Shown: piece by piece, positions 42,996 to 51,838 of the stretch
Layout: each line of letters begins with the position of its first letter
Position numbering within the stretch: the stretch's first letter is position 1
Assembly: GCA_022482815.1 (NCBI GenBank)
Contig: JAKVOM010000001.1
Span: forward strand, 868,001 to 932,000
Source of the DNA: Acidaminococcus sp.
Lineage (GTDB): Bacteria > Bacillota > Negativicutes > Acidaminococcales > Acidaminococcaceae
Direction of reading: 5' to 3'
DNA: 64,000 bases
The notes under the pieces: model-generated
Seen by the model: the letters and a program-made list of their open reading frames with translations, nothing else
The model's database searches: none
What the model was told of the DNA's origin: nothing
Translations under genes and position numbers: made by a program

Positions 42996-44210
42996 ATGCT
43001 TCGCGAATGCATAAAAATGGCTTTCGAGGGGATGGTCTCCAATAAACTCCGGACTTTCCTTACGATGCTGGGTATCATCATCGGCGTTGGCGCTGTCATC
43101 GCCATGGTCTCTCTGGGCCTCGGGATGCAGCAAAAAGTCAAGGAGAACATCACCAGCATGGGCAGTAACCTCCTCATCGTCATGAGTGGCGGCCGTACTG
43201 CCAACGGGCAGCGTATCACCAGCGGCAGCGGTGCTCATTTAACCTATGAAGACGCCAAAGCCATCGAAAAGAACGTCGATGGTATCAAATACGTGGCTCC
43301 TGGAGTTCAGAGCAGTTATCAGCTGGTTGCCGGCAACCAGAACTGGAATACACAAGTTCAGGGTATGCCGCCCAATATCATCGAAATCCGGAATTATACC
43401 ATTAATTCCGGACGGATGTTTACGGAAAAGGAAATGACGAGCCGTGACCGTGTCTGCGTCATCGGGAAAACCGTGGCAGACAACTTGTTCCCGGAAGGGA
43501 ATCCTGTGGGGAAGACCTTACGAATCAATAAGGCTCCTTTCAAGGTCGTGGGGCTCCTTAATACCAAAGGACAGTCTTCTATGGGGCAGGACCAGGATGA
43601 TATCGTATTTGTCCCGCTCACAACGGCCATGCAGCGCCTCATGGGCCTCACCTATATCCGAAACATTACGATTCAGTGCCAAAACGAAAATACGATCGAC
43701 CAGGTTCAATCTGATGTGGTGACGCTTCTGCGTCAGCGTCATAAGATTAAGAATGGCGAAGACGATGACTTCTCTGTCAGAAACCTGGCTGAAATCATCA
43801 AGACAGCTCAGGAAACGACGGGTTCCATCACCTTGCTGCTTGCTATTGTAGCAGCTATCAGTCTGCTCGTCGGCGGCATCGGCATCATGAATATCATGCT
43901 GGTATCCGTGACCGAACGAACCCGTGAAATAGGGATTCGTAAGGCACTCGGGGCCACCTACCATGATATCCTGCTGCAGTTCCTGGTGGAGTCCATGGTA
44001 ATCGGCGTGACCGGCGGAACGACAGGAATGATTCTCGGAACTATTATCTCCGTCATTACTGCCAAGATGATTGGCTGGCCGGTTGTCGTTTCCGTGCTCG
44101 CTACCATTATTTCGGTTGTGTTCTCCGTGGGTATCGGCCTCTTCTTCGGTCTTTATCCGGCAAAGAAAGCGGCTCTGCTTGACCCGATTGAGGCACTGAG
44201 ATATGAATAA
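42996..44210 (+). CDS. MacB-type ABC exporter permease
   Basis: 404 residues from ATG 42996 (GGAGGGAG seven bases upstream). An N-terminal helix (MVSNKLRTFLTMLGIIIGVGAVIAMVSL) leads to a large periplasmic MacB core (about 45-275), then three membrane helices starting LLLAIVAAISLLVGGIGIMNIMLVSVTERTREIGIRKALGA. This is the mechanotransmission permease type: ATP use in the cytoplasm pulls substrates from the periplasm into the adaptor and channel. Its end overlaps the small frame at 44203. Confidence 0.9.
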   Translation: MLRECIKMAFEGMVSNKLRTFLTMLGIIIGVGAVIAMVSLGLGMQQKVKENITSMGSNLLIVMSGGRTANGQRITSGSGAHLTYEDAKAIEKNVDGIKYVAPGVQSSYQLVAGNQNWNTQVQGMPPNIIEIRNYTINSGRMFTEKEMTSRDRVCVIGKTVADNLFPEGNPVGKTLRINKAPFKVVGLLNTKGQSSMGQDQDDIVFVPLTTAMQRLMGLTYIRNITIQCQNENTIDQVQSDVVTLLRQRHKIKNGEDDDFSVRNLAEIIKTAQETTGSITLLLAIVAAISLLVGGIGIMNIMLVSVTERTREIGIRKALGATYHDILLQFLVESMVIGVTGGTTGMILGTIISVITAKMIGWPVVVSVLATIISVVFSVGIGLFFGLYPAKKAALLDPIEALRYE

Positions 44211-44370
44211 GGAACCGACCCTGCGGGAAAAATGTAATGGCCTCAGAGAATGGCTGCATCGGCCCAAGACGCGATTTGATATCAAGGATCGTTTTAAAGC
44301 TTTACTGCTGCTTGTTGTTTTGACTTACATTGTGACCCGCCTATTAAAACTAATATTGAACATAGCTTAA
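44203..44370 (+). CDS. Small membrane protein overlapping the MacB permease end
   Basis: 55 codons from ATG 44203, overlapping the permease stop by eight bases, with GAGG nine bases upstream. A charged start (NKEPTLREKCNGLREWLHRP) is followed by a C-terminal hydrophobic helix (LLLLVVLTYIVTRLLKLILNI). The overlap and ribosome binding site argue for real translation. The function is unknown; it could be a small exporter subunit. It ends three bases before a terminator hairpin. Confidence 0.6.
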   Translation: MNKEPTLREKCNGLREWLHRPKTRFDIKDRFKALLLLVVLTYIVTRLLKLILNIA

Positions 44371-44373
44371 ATT

Positions 44374-44420
44374 GAGGGGCTGTGAAATAATGATTGTTCA
44401 TTGTTTTGCGGCTCCTCATG
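44374..44420 (+). terminator. Hairpin terminator after the exporter operon (solo repeat hairpin)
   Basis: GAGGGGCTGTGAAATAATGA pairs with TCATTGTTTTGCGGCTCCTC (44374-44417), followed by a T-rich stretch. The sequence is the terminal hairpin of the dispersed repeat family standing alone. Confidence 0.75.
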
Positions 44421-44671
44421 TTTCTTCATAAGGCGCTTGGAGCTATAACCTGATTACTTTGTTTTTTAAAAGTTACTGAGTAACAGGTATATATACTTAA
44501 ATTTTATAGTAATGTTCCTATATATTATCAGAAAATTCGAAATAATGACATATCACAGCAAGGTATCGTATAAAAATTATCAATATATTTTAAATAATTC
44601 GTTTTTTTGTGTATTATTTTTGACATTTTTACTACTTGTTTTTTTTAAAACAAGCAGATTTATTCTATTAG
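44421..44671. other. AT-rich gene-free stretch upstream of the 5-oxoproline operon
   Basis: Strongly A/T-rich. One short frame (44512-44727) overlaps the promoter and has no ribosome binding site or recognisable domain, so it is not taken as a gene. No other structure seen. Confidence 0.5.
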
Positions 44672-44709
44672 TTGACAAGACAATATGGATACTGTATAAC
44701 GAATACAGT
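44672..44709 (+). promoter_or_regulatory. pxp operon promoter with palindrome over the -10
   Basis: TTGACA (44672-44677) and TATAAC (44695-44700) are exactly 17 bases apart. The -10 lies inside an inverted repeat ACTGTAT-AACGA-ATACAGT (44691-44709), a well-placed repressor site. The leader to pxpA is about 135 bases. Confidence 0.75.
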
Positions 44710-44841
44710 TGCTTGAGGGACTCTTAGAGTACTGTAGTAAATCGAAACGGGGGACATTTTTCCCTCTTTGTTCGTGCTCTTTCTCCCTCTTTTTGCTCCG
44801 TCGTGGGGACGGGAGCTCATATTTTTAGGAGGTGTCGTTGT

Positions 44842-45609
44842 ATGAAGGTCGATCTGAATTCTGATTTGGGAGAAAGCTTTGGTGCCTATACAATTGGTAT
44901 GGACAAAGAAATTATCCCCCTCGTAACAAGTGCTAATATTGCGTGTGGTTTCCATGCCGGAGATCCACGGGTTATGCAGAAGACTATTGCTCTTGCTCAT
45001 GAAAATGGCGTAGGCCTTGGAGCTCACCCAGGCTATCCGGATCTCGTCGGGTTTGGACGCAGAAAACTTGCCGCGTCTCCGGAAGATGTATACGCTATGG
45101 TCGTTTACCAGGTGGGAGCCCTCGCAGCTTTTGCTAAAGCAGCAGGTGCCCGTCTGCAGCATGTAAAGCCTCATGGAGCTTTGTACAATATGGCCGCTAA
45201 GGATGCCGCTCTTGCTGAGGCTATTGCTCAGGCCATCTACGATGTCGACAAGGATCTCATCCTTTTTGCACAGCCTGGCACCCAAAGCATCAAGGCAGCA
45301 AAAAAATTGGGCCTTACGACTGCCTCGGAAGTCTTTGCCGACCGCAGTTACCAGGATGATGGGACACTGACGCCGCGGTCGCAGCCCGGTGCGATGATTA
45401 CTGATGAAGAAGCTTCCATCAAACAAGTTCTTTCCATGGTTCTGGACCATAAAGTGACTTGTCTTTCGGGTAAGGTTATCCCTATAGAAGCAAATTCCAT
45501 TTGCGTTCATGGTGATGGCCCGAAAGCGCTTCTGTTTGTACAGAAAATTCGGAAAGCATTGACAGAACACGGTGTAGAGATTGCCCCTGCAGGGTCGTTC
45601 CTTCGTTAA
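44842..45609 (+). CDS. pxpA: 5-oxoprolinase subunit A (LamB/YcsF family)
   Basis: 255 residues from ATG 44842 with AGGAGGTG seven bases upstream. The canonical start is KVDLNSDLGESFGAY. Further signatures are VTSANIACGFHAGDP, GAHPGYPDLVGFGRR and VKPHGALYNMAAKD. With PxpB and PxpC it hydrolyses 5-oxoproline to glutamate with ATP. It is the first gene of the operon, feeding glutamate into fermentation. Confidence 0.95.
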   Translation: MKVDLNSDLGESFGAYTIGMDKEIIPLVTSANIACGFHAGDPRVMQKTIALAHENGVGLGAHPGYPDLVGFGRRKLAASPEDVYAMVVYQVGALAAFAKAAGARLQHVKPHGALYNMAAKDAALAEAIAQAIYDVDKDLILFAQPGTQSIKAAKKLGLTTASEVFADRSYQDDGTLTPRSQPGAMITDEEASIKQVLSMVLDHKVTCLSGKVIPIEANSICVHGDGPKALLFVQKIRKALTEHGVEIAPAGSFLR

Positions 45610-45665
45610 GGAACTCGTTCTATTACCCTTGTCAGATGGGCACCTGGTAAAAAGGAGCAACCCCT

Positions 45666-46853
45666 ATGAAAGAATCCAACCTCAGTGTCCTTTTGGGCGC
45701 TGCATTTCTCATGGCGACCAGTGCTATCGGCCCTGGTTTCCTTACACAGACCACAGTCTTCACTAATCAGCTCAAAGCTAGTTTTGGTTTTGTAATCCTG
45801 GTAACAATCATTATCCATGTTATTACACAGATGAACGTATGGCGCATCATCGCAGTAGCGAAGAAACCCGGGCAGGATATTGCCAATGCCGTCCTTCCGG
45901 GACTGGGCTACTTCGTTTCTGCTCTTGTTGTTGCCGGCGGGCTTGCTTTTAATATCGGCAATATCGGCGGGGCCGGCCTTGGGATGAACGTTCTGTTTGG
46001 AATTTCTCCTGTTACCGGAGCCATCATCAGTACCGTTATTGCTGTCTTTATTTTCCTGAATAAGGAAGCCGGGCGTCTTATGGACCGATTTGCCCAGATT
46101 GTAGGCGGCATCATGGTCCTGCTTACTATTTATGTAGCCTTTACGAGTCATCCGCCCATCGGTCTGGCTATTTCTAAGACAATCATGCCGGATACGATTG
46201 ATGTGATGAGTATCGTGACTCTCGTAGGCGGCAGTGTCGGCGGCTATATTACTTTTGCCGGAGGGCATCGTCTGCTGGATGCGGGAATCTGCGGAGAAGA
46301 AAACCTGGATCAGGTCAACCGGAGTTCCTTCATGGGTATCGGCATTACTAGTCTTATGAGAGTTCTCCTCTTTCTGGCAACGCTTGGCGTCATTGCCCAG
46401 GGCTTGACCCTGGACCCAAAGAACCCGCCGGCTTCTGTTTTCCAGCTGGCTGTCGGGGATGTTGGGTATAAGATTTTCGGAATCGTTATGTGGTCGGCAG
46501 CCATTACGTCCGTTGTAGGGTGCGCTTATACGTCCGTATCTTTTATCCGCACCTTCAGCCCCGTACTGGAAAAGTACCATCGGTATCTGATCATTGCGTT
46601 CATTATCTTTTCTTCCCTTATTTTCTCCTTCATTGGCCGTCCGGTCACCGTTCTTGTTGTCGTCGGGGCTCTTAATGGTCTGATTCTTCCGATTGTCCTT
46701 GGTGCTTTGCTCCTTGCGGCACGGAAGACTTCTATCGTAGGAAGCTATCATCATTCCACATTCCTTTACTATGCGGGATGGGGAGTCTTTCTTGTCATGC
46801 TTTGCATGGCTGGACAGACTATCGTCAAGATGCTTCCGAAACTGTTAGGATAA
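45666..46853 (+). CDS. NRAMP-related transporter (YcsG-like)
   Basis: 395 residues, about eleven membrane segments, NRAMP/LeuT fold by sequence (AIGPGFLTQTTVFTNQLKASFGFV at the start; SVGGYITFAGGHRLLDAG in the middle). The metal-binding DPGN motif of true NRAMPs is replaced by GPGF, so it is probably not a metal carrier. Its place between pxpA and pxpB, as ycsG in Bacillus, suggests import of 5-oxoproline or a related compound. AAAGGAG precedes the ATG. Confidence 0.75.
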   Translation: MKESNLSVLLGAAFLMATSAIGPGFLTQTTVFTNQLKASFGFVILVTIIIHVITQMNVWRIIAVAKKPGQDIANAVLPGLGYFVSALVVAGGLAFNIGNIGGAGLGMNVLFGISPVTGAIISTVIAVFIFLNKEAGRLMDRFAQIVGGIMVLLTIYVAFTSHPPIGLAISKTIMPDTIDVMSIVTLVGGSVGGYITFAGGHRLLDAGICGEENLDQVNRSSFMGIGITSLMRVLLFLATLGVIAQGLTLDPKNPPASVFQLAVGDVGYKIFGIVMWSAAITSVVGCAYTSVSFIRTFSPVLEKYHRYLIIAFIIFSSLIFSFIGRPVTVLVVVGALNGLILPIVLGALLLAARKTSIVGSYHHSTFLYYAGWGVFLVMLCMAGQTIVKMLPKLLG

Positions 46854-46865
46854 GGAGGCATCCAT

Positions 46866-47639
46866 ATGGAATATGATGCGAAGGCTTGGCTGAAAAATCC
46901 CCGCATTCAGCCGATTGGGGAAGCGGCCTTCATGATTAGTTTCGGGGATAAAATCGATCCGGGCATCCTGCGCTGTGCCAGCGCCCTTGTGGCCGCTCTC
47001 AAGGCTCATCCATTCCTGGGGCTTAAGGAAGTGGAAGCTTCTTATACGGGGGTAACCGTGTTCTATGATCCCCTTGTCTTGTCGCGCGAGAGTCATCTTG
47101 CCGAAGATGCCCGCCTGTCCAAGGGATACAGGGAAGCACGGGCACGGGTCGAAGCACTTCTCGACGGGCTTGATGTCACGGAAGAAAGTGCACGGGACAA
47201 GGTTCGGATTCCCGTCTGCTACGGCGGAGAGTATGGGCCGGATCTTGAGTACGTAGCCGAATATCACCATATGACCCCGCAAGAGGTAATCGATATCCAC
47301 ACCGGTGGGGATTATCTGGTATACATGATTGGATTTGCACCTGGTTTTCCTTATGTCGGCGGCCTTTCTCCCAAGATTGCAACGCCGCGCCGTGATACAC
47401 CGCGCCTTGCTATCCCGGTGGGGTCGGTCGGCATTGCAGGATCACAGACAGGTGCCTATCCTCTTGAGACTCCCGGCGGCTGGCAGCTTATCGGGCGGAC
47501 GCCTTTGGATCTTTTCCGTCCCTATGATCTCAGCCACCCAAGTATGCTCGAAGCGGGAGACCGTATTGAATTCTATTCCATTACACCGGAAGAGTACGAA
47601 AAGCTTAAGCGCGAGGAAGAAGGGAGGCGGCCGAAATGA
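46866..47639 (+). CDS. pxpB: 5-oxoprolinase subunit B (KipI family)
   Basis: 257 residues. IQPIGEAAFMISFGDKID begins the first domain, and IPVCYGGEYGPDLEYVAEYH with YLVYMIGFAPGFPYVGGLSP and PRLAIPVGSVGIAGSQTGAYP the second; these are PxpB hallmarks. AAGGAGG is nine bases before ATG. Its last four bases overlap pxpC (ATGA), so the two subunits are made together. Bacillus homologue KipI also inhibits a sporulation kinase, which is not expected here. Confidence 0.93.
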   Translation: MEYDAKAWLKNPRIQPIGEAAFMISFGDKIDPGILRCASALVAALKAHPFLGLKEVEASYTGVTVFYDPLVLSRESHLAEDARLSKGYREARARVEALLDGLDVTEESARDKVRIPVCYGGEYGPDLEYVAEYHHMTPQEVIDIHTGGDYLVYMIGFAPGFPYVGGLSPKIATPRRDTPRLAIPVGSVGIAGSQTGAYPLETPGGWQLIGRTPLDLFRPYDLSHPSMLEAGDRIEFYSITPEEYEKLKREEEGRRPK

Positions 47640-48643
47640 AAATCCTTGTCAAGAAAGGCGGTCCCCTGACAACCCTTCAGGATCTGGGACGCTACGGCTA
47701 CCAGAAATTCGGAGTGCTTGTAAGTGGTGCCATGGATGATGTGTCCCTGCGCCTCGCTAACCTTCTCGTCCAAAACAATCCTGGGGAAGGCGCACTGGAA
47801 ATGACCATGAGCGGTCCTCTCCTTGTATTGCCGGCAGGCCTTACTTTTGCCCTGACCGGAGCGGATATGAAAGCTACTCTGGACGGGAAACCGGTACCAA
47901 CCTATCGGCCTGTCTATGTTCGCAGAAAAGCTACACTTGCCTTTGGTTTTGCCCAGAACGGGTGCCGGGCTTATATGGCTGCTGCCGGCGGCTTTGACGT
48001 GCCGCCTGTCATGGAGAGCAAGAGCACTTACCTCAGAGCGAAAATCGGAGGCGTTGAAGGCCGTGCCCTCAAGGCAGGCGACGAACTTGCTATTGGTACT
48101 ATCGATCCCCATCAGGCAGCTTTTGTGGGCCGTATGGAACGCAGCGCCAAGGGTGATGCTCCTTTCGTAACTGTTCCCTGGTCCATCGATGGACGCTTTG
48201 TATTCAATAAGGGCCCTATCCGGGTCACGGAAGGCCTTCAGTACGATTGGTTCAAGGAGGATAGTCTGAAGGCATTTGTCACTGAGCCTTATACTATCAC
48301 GACGCAGGCTGACCGTATGGGGTATCGCCTGGATGGGACAAAACTGCAATTCAAGGAGAAACGGGATCTGATTTCCGAACCGGTTACTTTCGGAGCTATT
48401 CAGGTGCCGGCAGACGGAAAGCCAATCATCCTTATGGCAGACCGGCAGACTACGGGCGGTTATGCCAAAATCGGACAGGTCATTCTGGTCGATCTGCCTC
48501 GTCTGGCTCAGCTTCGCCCGGGTGACACAATTCGTTTTGAATGGACGACTCTGACCGAAGCAGAGCAAAATTATGCAAAACAAGAGGGTTACATGGGTGC
48601 TCTCAAAGACTCCCTTGCGGAAGCCCTGCAAAAGAAGATATAA
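47636..48643 (+). CDS. pxpC: 5-oxoprolinase subunit C (KipA/biotin-dependent carboxyltransferase family)
   Basis: 335 residues. It starts KILVKKGGPLTTLQDLGRYGYQKFGVLVSGAMDD, the family signature, and has AAGGFDVPPVMESKSTYLRAKIGG and KPIILMADRQTTGGYAKIG. It completes the PxpABC 5-oxoprolinase and overlaps pxpB by four bases. A terminator hairpin follows within six bases. Confidence 0.94.
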   Translation: MKILVKKGGPLTTLQDLGRYGYQKFGVLVSGAMDDVSLRLANLLVQNNPGEGALEMTMSGPLLVLPAGLTFALTGADMKATLDGKPVPTYRPVYVRRKATLAFGFAQNGCRAYMAAAGGFDVPPVMESKSTYLRAKIGGVEGRALKAGDELAIGTIDPHQAAFVGRMERSAKGDAPFVTVPWSIDGRFVFNKGPIRVTEGLQYDWFKEDSLKAFVTEPYTITTQADRMGYRLDGTKLQFKEKRDLISEPVTFGAIQVPADGKPIILMADRQTTGGYAKIGQVILVDLPRLAQLRPGDTIRFEWTTLTEAEQNYAKQEGYMGALKDSLAEALQKKI

Positions 48644-48648
48644 TGAAT

Positions 48649-48690
48649 ACAGGAGCTCCTGTGTAATGATGGGGGCTCCTGTTTTATTGA
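48649..48690 (+). terminator. Terminator after pxpC
   Basis: ACAGGAGCTCC (48649-48659) pairs with GGGGGCTCCTGT (48672-48682, one mismatch), then TTTT. It is leaky-looking, so partial read-through into the peptidase gene is possible. Confidence 0.65.
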
Positions 48691-48724
48691 ACTCGTCTCA
48701 TCAAAGGAGTCAAAGGAGTTTGCT

Positions 48725-49840
48725 ATGGACGAAAAAACTTTTCTTGGGGAACTGAAAGAACTTGTCAGTATTGAATCTTTTAGTAAAGATCCGGCTGGTA
48801 CCTCTGCCGTGGCGGCCTGGCTACAGAAACGTCTTGATGCGGCCGGGTGGAAAACAGAACGGATTTATCTGGATGATGAGGTAGGCCCCTGCCTTAAGGC
48901 AGAATATGGTACGGGAGAACGCTACGACGTGATGCTGCTGGGCCATATGGATACGGTATTTCCGGCAGGCACTGTGGCTGACCGGCCGTTCTCCATTGTC
49001 GGAGATGAGTTTCGGGGCCCTGGTGCCGGCGATATGAAATGCGGGGATCTTTTCATGGTTCATCTGGCGGAAGAAATGGCTGCAGAAAAACCGAAAGGTC
49101 ACGTCTTGCTTCTTTTCAATCCGGATGAAGAAATCAGTTCTCGCCATTCCCGTCCGGTGATTGAAGCCGAAGCGCGCAAAGCGGATCATGTGCTGATCAT
49201 GGAGTCGGCACGGCCTAATGGGGACCTGGTGAATGAACGCAAAGGAATCTGCAAATATAAATTGGTATTTGACGGGATTGCTTCCCATGCCGGTGTCAAT
49301 CCCGATAAAGGGGCCAGTGCCATTCATGAATGCATGCACTGGGGGGATAAGATTATCGGCCTTATGGACTGGGAAAAAGGGACAACCATCAATATCGGAA
49401 CGATCAAGGGAGGTACAGCAGCCAACGTGGTAGCAGCTCACTGCGAGTGCGTCATTGACATTCGGATCAAAGACCCGTCCGAGGGCAAACGCATTGACGA
49501 CGCGCTGCGGGCCTGGGCTGCGGCTCCACGGGACAGTCGGGTGAAGGTTCAGGTTATCGGCGGTATGACCAGACCGCCGATGGTGCTTCACGAAGGTTCC
49601 AAAAAGTTATGCAAACTGGCTGAAGAAGTGGCGGCCCGGCAGGGACTTTCCTTTGCCTGGCAGTCGGCGGGCGGCGGCAGCGACGGGAATCTGACGGCTG
49701 CTCTCGGTGTACCGACCATTGATGGACTGGGACCTGTTGCCGGTAATGGGCATTCTGTCAAGGAATATGGCCTTATCTCGAGCATTGTACCGCGCTTTAA
49801 CTTCATGAAAGCGTTGGTGTACAGATTAATGCGGGCATAA
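48725..49840 (+). CDS. M20-family metallopeptidase (glutamate carboxypeptidase CPG2-like)
   Basis: 371 residues. Metal and catalytic motifs: LLGHMDTVFP (zinc His with catalytic Asp), GAGDMKCG, FNPDEEISS (general base Glu), and SAGGGSDGN with NGHSVKEYG late. A lid domain (about 180-290) contains GIASHAGVNPDKGASAI. CPG2-type enzymes release C-terminal glutamate from peptides or folates. Next to the 5-oxoproline operon and near an AbgT transporter this suggests glutamate scavenging. AAAGGAG precedes the ATG. Confidence 0.85.
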   Translation: MDEKTFLGELKELVSIESFSKDPAGTSAVAAWLQKRLDAAGWKTERIYLDDEVGPCLKAEYGTGERYDVMLLGHMDTVFPAGTVADRPFSIVGDEFRGPGAGDMKCGDLFMVHLAEEMAAEKPKGHVLLLFNPDEEISSRHSRPVIEAEARKADHVLIMESARPNGDLVNERKGICKYKLVFDGIASHAGVNPDKGASAIHECMHWGDKIIGLMDWEKGTTINIGTIKGGTAANVVAAHCECVIDIRIKDPSEGKRIDDALRAWAAAPRDSRVKVQVIGGMTRPPMVLHEGSKKLCKLAEEVAARQGLSFAWQSAGGGSDGNLTAALGVPTIDGLGPVAGNGHSVKEYGLISSIVPRFNFMKALVYRLMRA

Positions 49841-49843
49841 AAA

Positions 49844-49949
49844 GGGGCTGTGAAAAAATAAAAAGCGCTTTTGACTTTTGACCTATGGTATGCAGCCTTG
49901 TCTGCAGCAGCGTATTGAAAGTTTTGATTTAAATAAAATATGATATAAA
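49844..49949 (+). repeat. Dispersed repeat R7, left part (interrupted by IS1182-type element)
   Basis: Left end GGGGCTGTGAAAAAATAAAA (49844-), then GCGCTTTTGACTTTT, and up to ATATGATATAAA at 49949. The central palindrome found in other copies is missing; the IS begins there. This copy shows the best preserved left end. Confidence 0.9.
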
Positions 49950-50051
49950 GGGGCTGTCGCATTTTGCGACGGCCCCTTTTGTATCAAAAACAAGGTAAAA
50001 GCAAGGCGCGGCCTCATTGAATGAGACCGCGCCTTGGTGTAGAATTTAAAT

Positions 50052-51680
50052 ATGCCAAAAAACAAACCTACACAAAAGGATTATACAAAAATTGGCAGTT
50101 CTTATCAACTTTTTCTTCCTCTAAATTTTGAAGTACAAATCCCTAATGACGATCCTGTTCGCTTGGTGCGTGCCATGGTAGAAGGGATGGATGTAAAGGC
50201 ATTGTATGACACGTATTCTCATGTCGAGAATAAATTAACGTCACCAATTCAGCTGCTGGAGATCGTCATTTATGCATGTATGGAAGGAATTCGTGGTTCG
50301 CGTAAGATAGAGCAATCCTGTAAAAGAGACACTCATTTCATGTTCCTCTTAGATGGGAAAAAAGCTCCGGATAATGCAACCATTGCAAGATTTTGTTCCC
50401 TCCATCTAAAACCATGTATCAAGGAGCTCATGATTCAGATGGATAAATGGCTGCTGGCTCGCGGTTTCATCACGCTGGATAGCCTGTTCATCGATGGGAC
50501 AAAAATTGAATCTGTGGCAAACAAATACAAATTTGTTTGGAAAAACAGAGTCTTAGGCAGCCAGAACAAACTCATAGAGAAACTGGAGCAACTGGTTCCC
50601 GAAATCGAGGAACGTTTCGGAATCAAGGTCTGTTACGGAAACACTTTCCACATCCGTCATTTAAAGAAGCTCCTAAAAAAACTGCTTGTCATAAAGCGGG
50701 CTGAAGGGATCGAGTTTGTTCACGGATGTGGGAAAAGAAAGACCATTCTACAGAAGTACTATGAGATTTTAGCTAACTATCTCAAACGGCTTAAGGTGTA
50801 TACGAAGCAGCTTCACATCTGTGGGGAACGGAACAGCTTTGCCAAAACAGACCCGGATGCTACCTTTATGAGGATGAAAGAAGACGCCATGCTTAATGGC
50901 GCCTTAAAGCCGGGATACAATGTCCAATATGCCAACAATTCCGGTTTTACCTTGTTTGCAGATGTGAGTGCACATCCAACAGATATGCGGACACTCATTC
51001 CTTTTCTTGAAGGATTTGAAGCCCACTTCGGTCAGAAATTTGCAAACATTGTAGCCGATGCAGGCTATGAAAGCGAAGAGAACTTGGTCTGGCTGAAGAA
51101 GAATCAGTATACTTCATATATCAAGCCTAACAATTATGAAAGAAGCAAGAGGAAAAAGTATAAGAACGACATCGGCAAAGCAGAAAACATGACATATTTG
51201 CCTGATCAAGACATGTATATCTGTAAAGGTAGGAGACTGCTGAAAGTCAGTAAAGTAACCCAGGTAAAGAACCGGTCAGGATATGTGTCAGAGAAAACAT
51301 ATTACGAATGTAAGGACTGCAGCGGTTGTCCCTACAAGGAACAGTGCATCCATGGGAACAATTGCAGGACACCCATGGAGAAAAGAAACAAGAAATTAGT
51401 GGTCTCGAAGAATTTTGCTGCATTGAGGGCAGAATCCCTGAAGAACATTACTTCCGAATATGGTAAGGAACTGAGGATGAACCGCAGTATACAGGCAGAA
51501 GGAGCCTTTGCGGATCTCAAGGATTCATTAAACGTCAGAAGACTAGAAACCCGAGGCAAAGGAAATGCCCTGGTAACAGTGGGAATATGTGCCATGGCAC
51601 GGAATGTCCTGAAGGTCCATCACAAAGTTCAAGACGGCAAAGAGGATTTGCACTTATATCCGCTGAAAAAAGAGGCCTAA
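50052..51680 (+). CDS. IS1182-family DDE transposase
   Basis: 542 residues, intact. An N-terminal helical DNA-binding part (PVRLVRAMVEGMDVKALYDTY, ARFCSLHL) precedes the RNase-H-like catalytic core with DDE residues in FIDGTKIES (about Asp148), VADAGYES (about Asp336) and AEGAFADLK (about Glu483). A cysteine cluster (CKDCSGCPYKEQCIHGNNC, about 420-437) lies in the insertion domain as usual for the family. Weak ribosome binding site; expression is probably kept low by the hairpin before the ATG. Confidence 0.93.
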   Translation: MPKNKPTQKDYTKIGSSYQLFLPLNFEVQIPNDDPVRLVRAMVEGMDVKALYDTYSHVENKLTSPIQLLEIVIYACMEGIRGSRKIEQSCKRDTHFMFLLDGKKAPDNATIARFCSLHLKPCIKELMIQMDKWLLARGFITLDSLFIDGTKIESVANKYKFVWKNRVLGSQNKLIEKLEQLVPEIEERFGIKVCYGNTFHIRHLKKLLKKLLVIKRAEGIEFVHGCGKRKTILQKYYEILANYLKRLKVYTKQLHICGERNSFAKTDPDATFMRMKEDAMLNGALKPGYNVQYANNSGFTLFADVSAHPTDMRTLIPFLEGFEAHFGQKFANIVADAGYESEENLVWLKKNQYTSYIKPNNYERSKRKKYKNDIGKAENMTYLPDQDMYICKGRRLLKVSKVTQVKNRSGYVSEKTYYECKDCSGCPYKEQCIHGNNCRTPMEKRNKKLVVSKNFAALRAESLKNITSEYGKELRMNRSIQAEGAFADLKDSLNVRRLETRGKGNALVTVGICAMARNVLKVHHKVQDGKEDLHLYPLKKEA

Positions 51681-51692
51681 AAGATACAAAAA

Positions 51693-51745
51693 GAGCGCAC
51701 GAAAAAAAGCAACTTAGAGTTGCTTAATTTCGTGCGCCCTTTTTT
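51693..51745 (+). terminator. Terminator of the IS1182 transposase gene
   Basis: GCGCACGAAA (51695-51704) pairs with TTTCGTGCGC (51728-51737), with an inner stem AGCAACTT/GAGTTGCTT, then a T run. Confidence 0.85.
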
Positions 51746-51838
51746 CATCTCAAAACATATTCAACTAAAAAGTAAGGCAATTTGGGGTCTTTAGCAAGTT
51801 ATTTCAGGGATTAAAAATCGGTCACTTGCGACAGCCCC

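Larger units (their letters stand above)
49950..51838 (+). mobile_element. IS1182-family insertion sequence
   Basis: 1889 bp bounded by the inverted repeat GGGGCTGTCGCA (49950-49961) and TGCGACAGCCCC (51827-51838). Both ends are flanked by AAA/TTT. The left end folds on itself (GGGGCTGTCGCA with TGCGACGGCCCC, 49950-49976). A 15-bp-class hairpin (50002-50036, CAAGGCGCGG...CCGCGCCTTG) stands before the transposase and would block transcription from outside. One intact transposase, so it is probably active. It sits inside repeat R7. Confidence 0.9.

Noticed and set aside
44512-44727. 71-codon A/T-rich frame before pxpA
   Set aside because: No ribosome binding site, overlaps the consensus promoter and operator, low-complexity composition.
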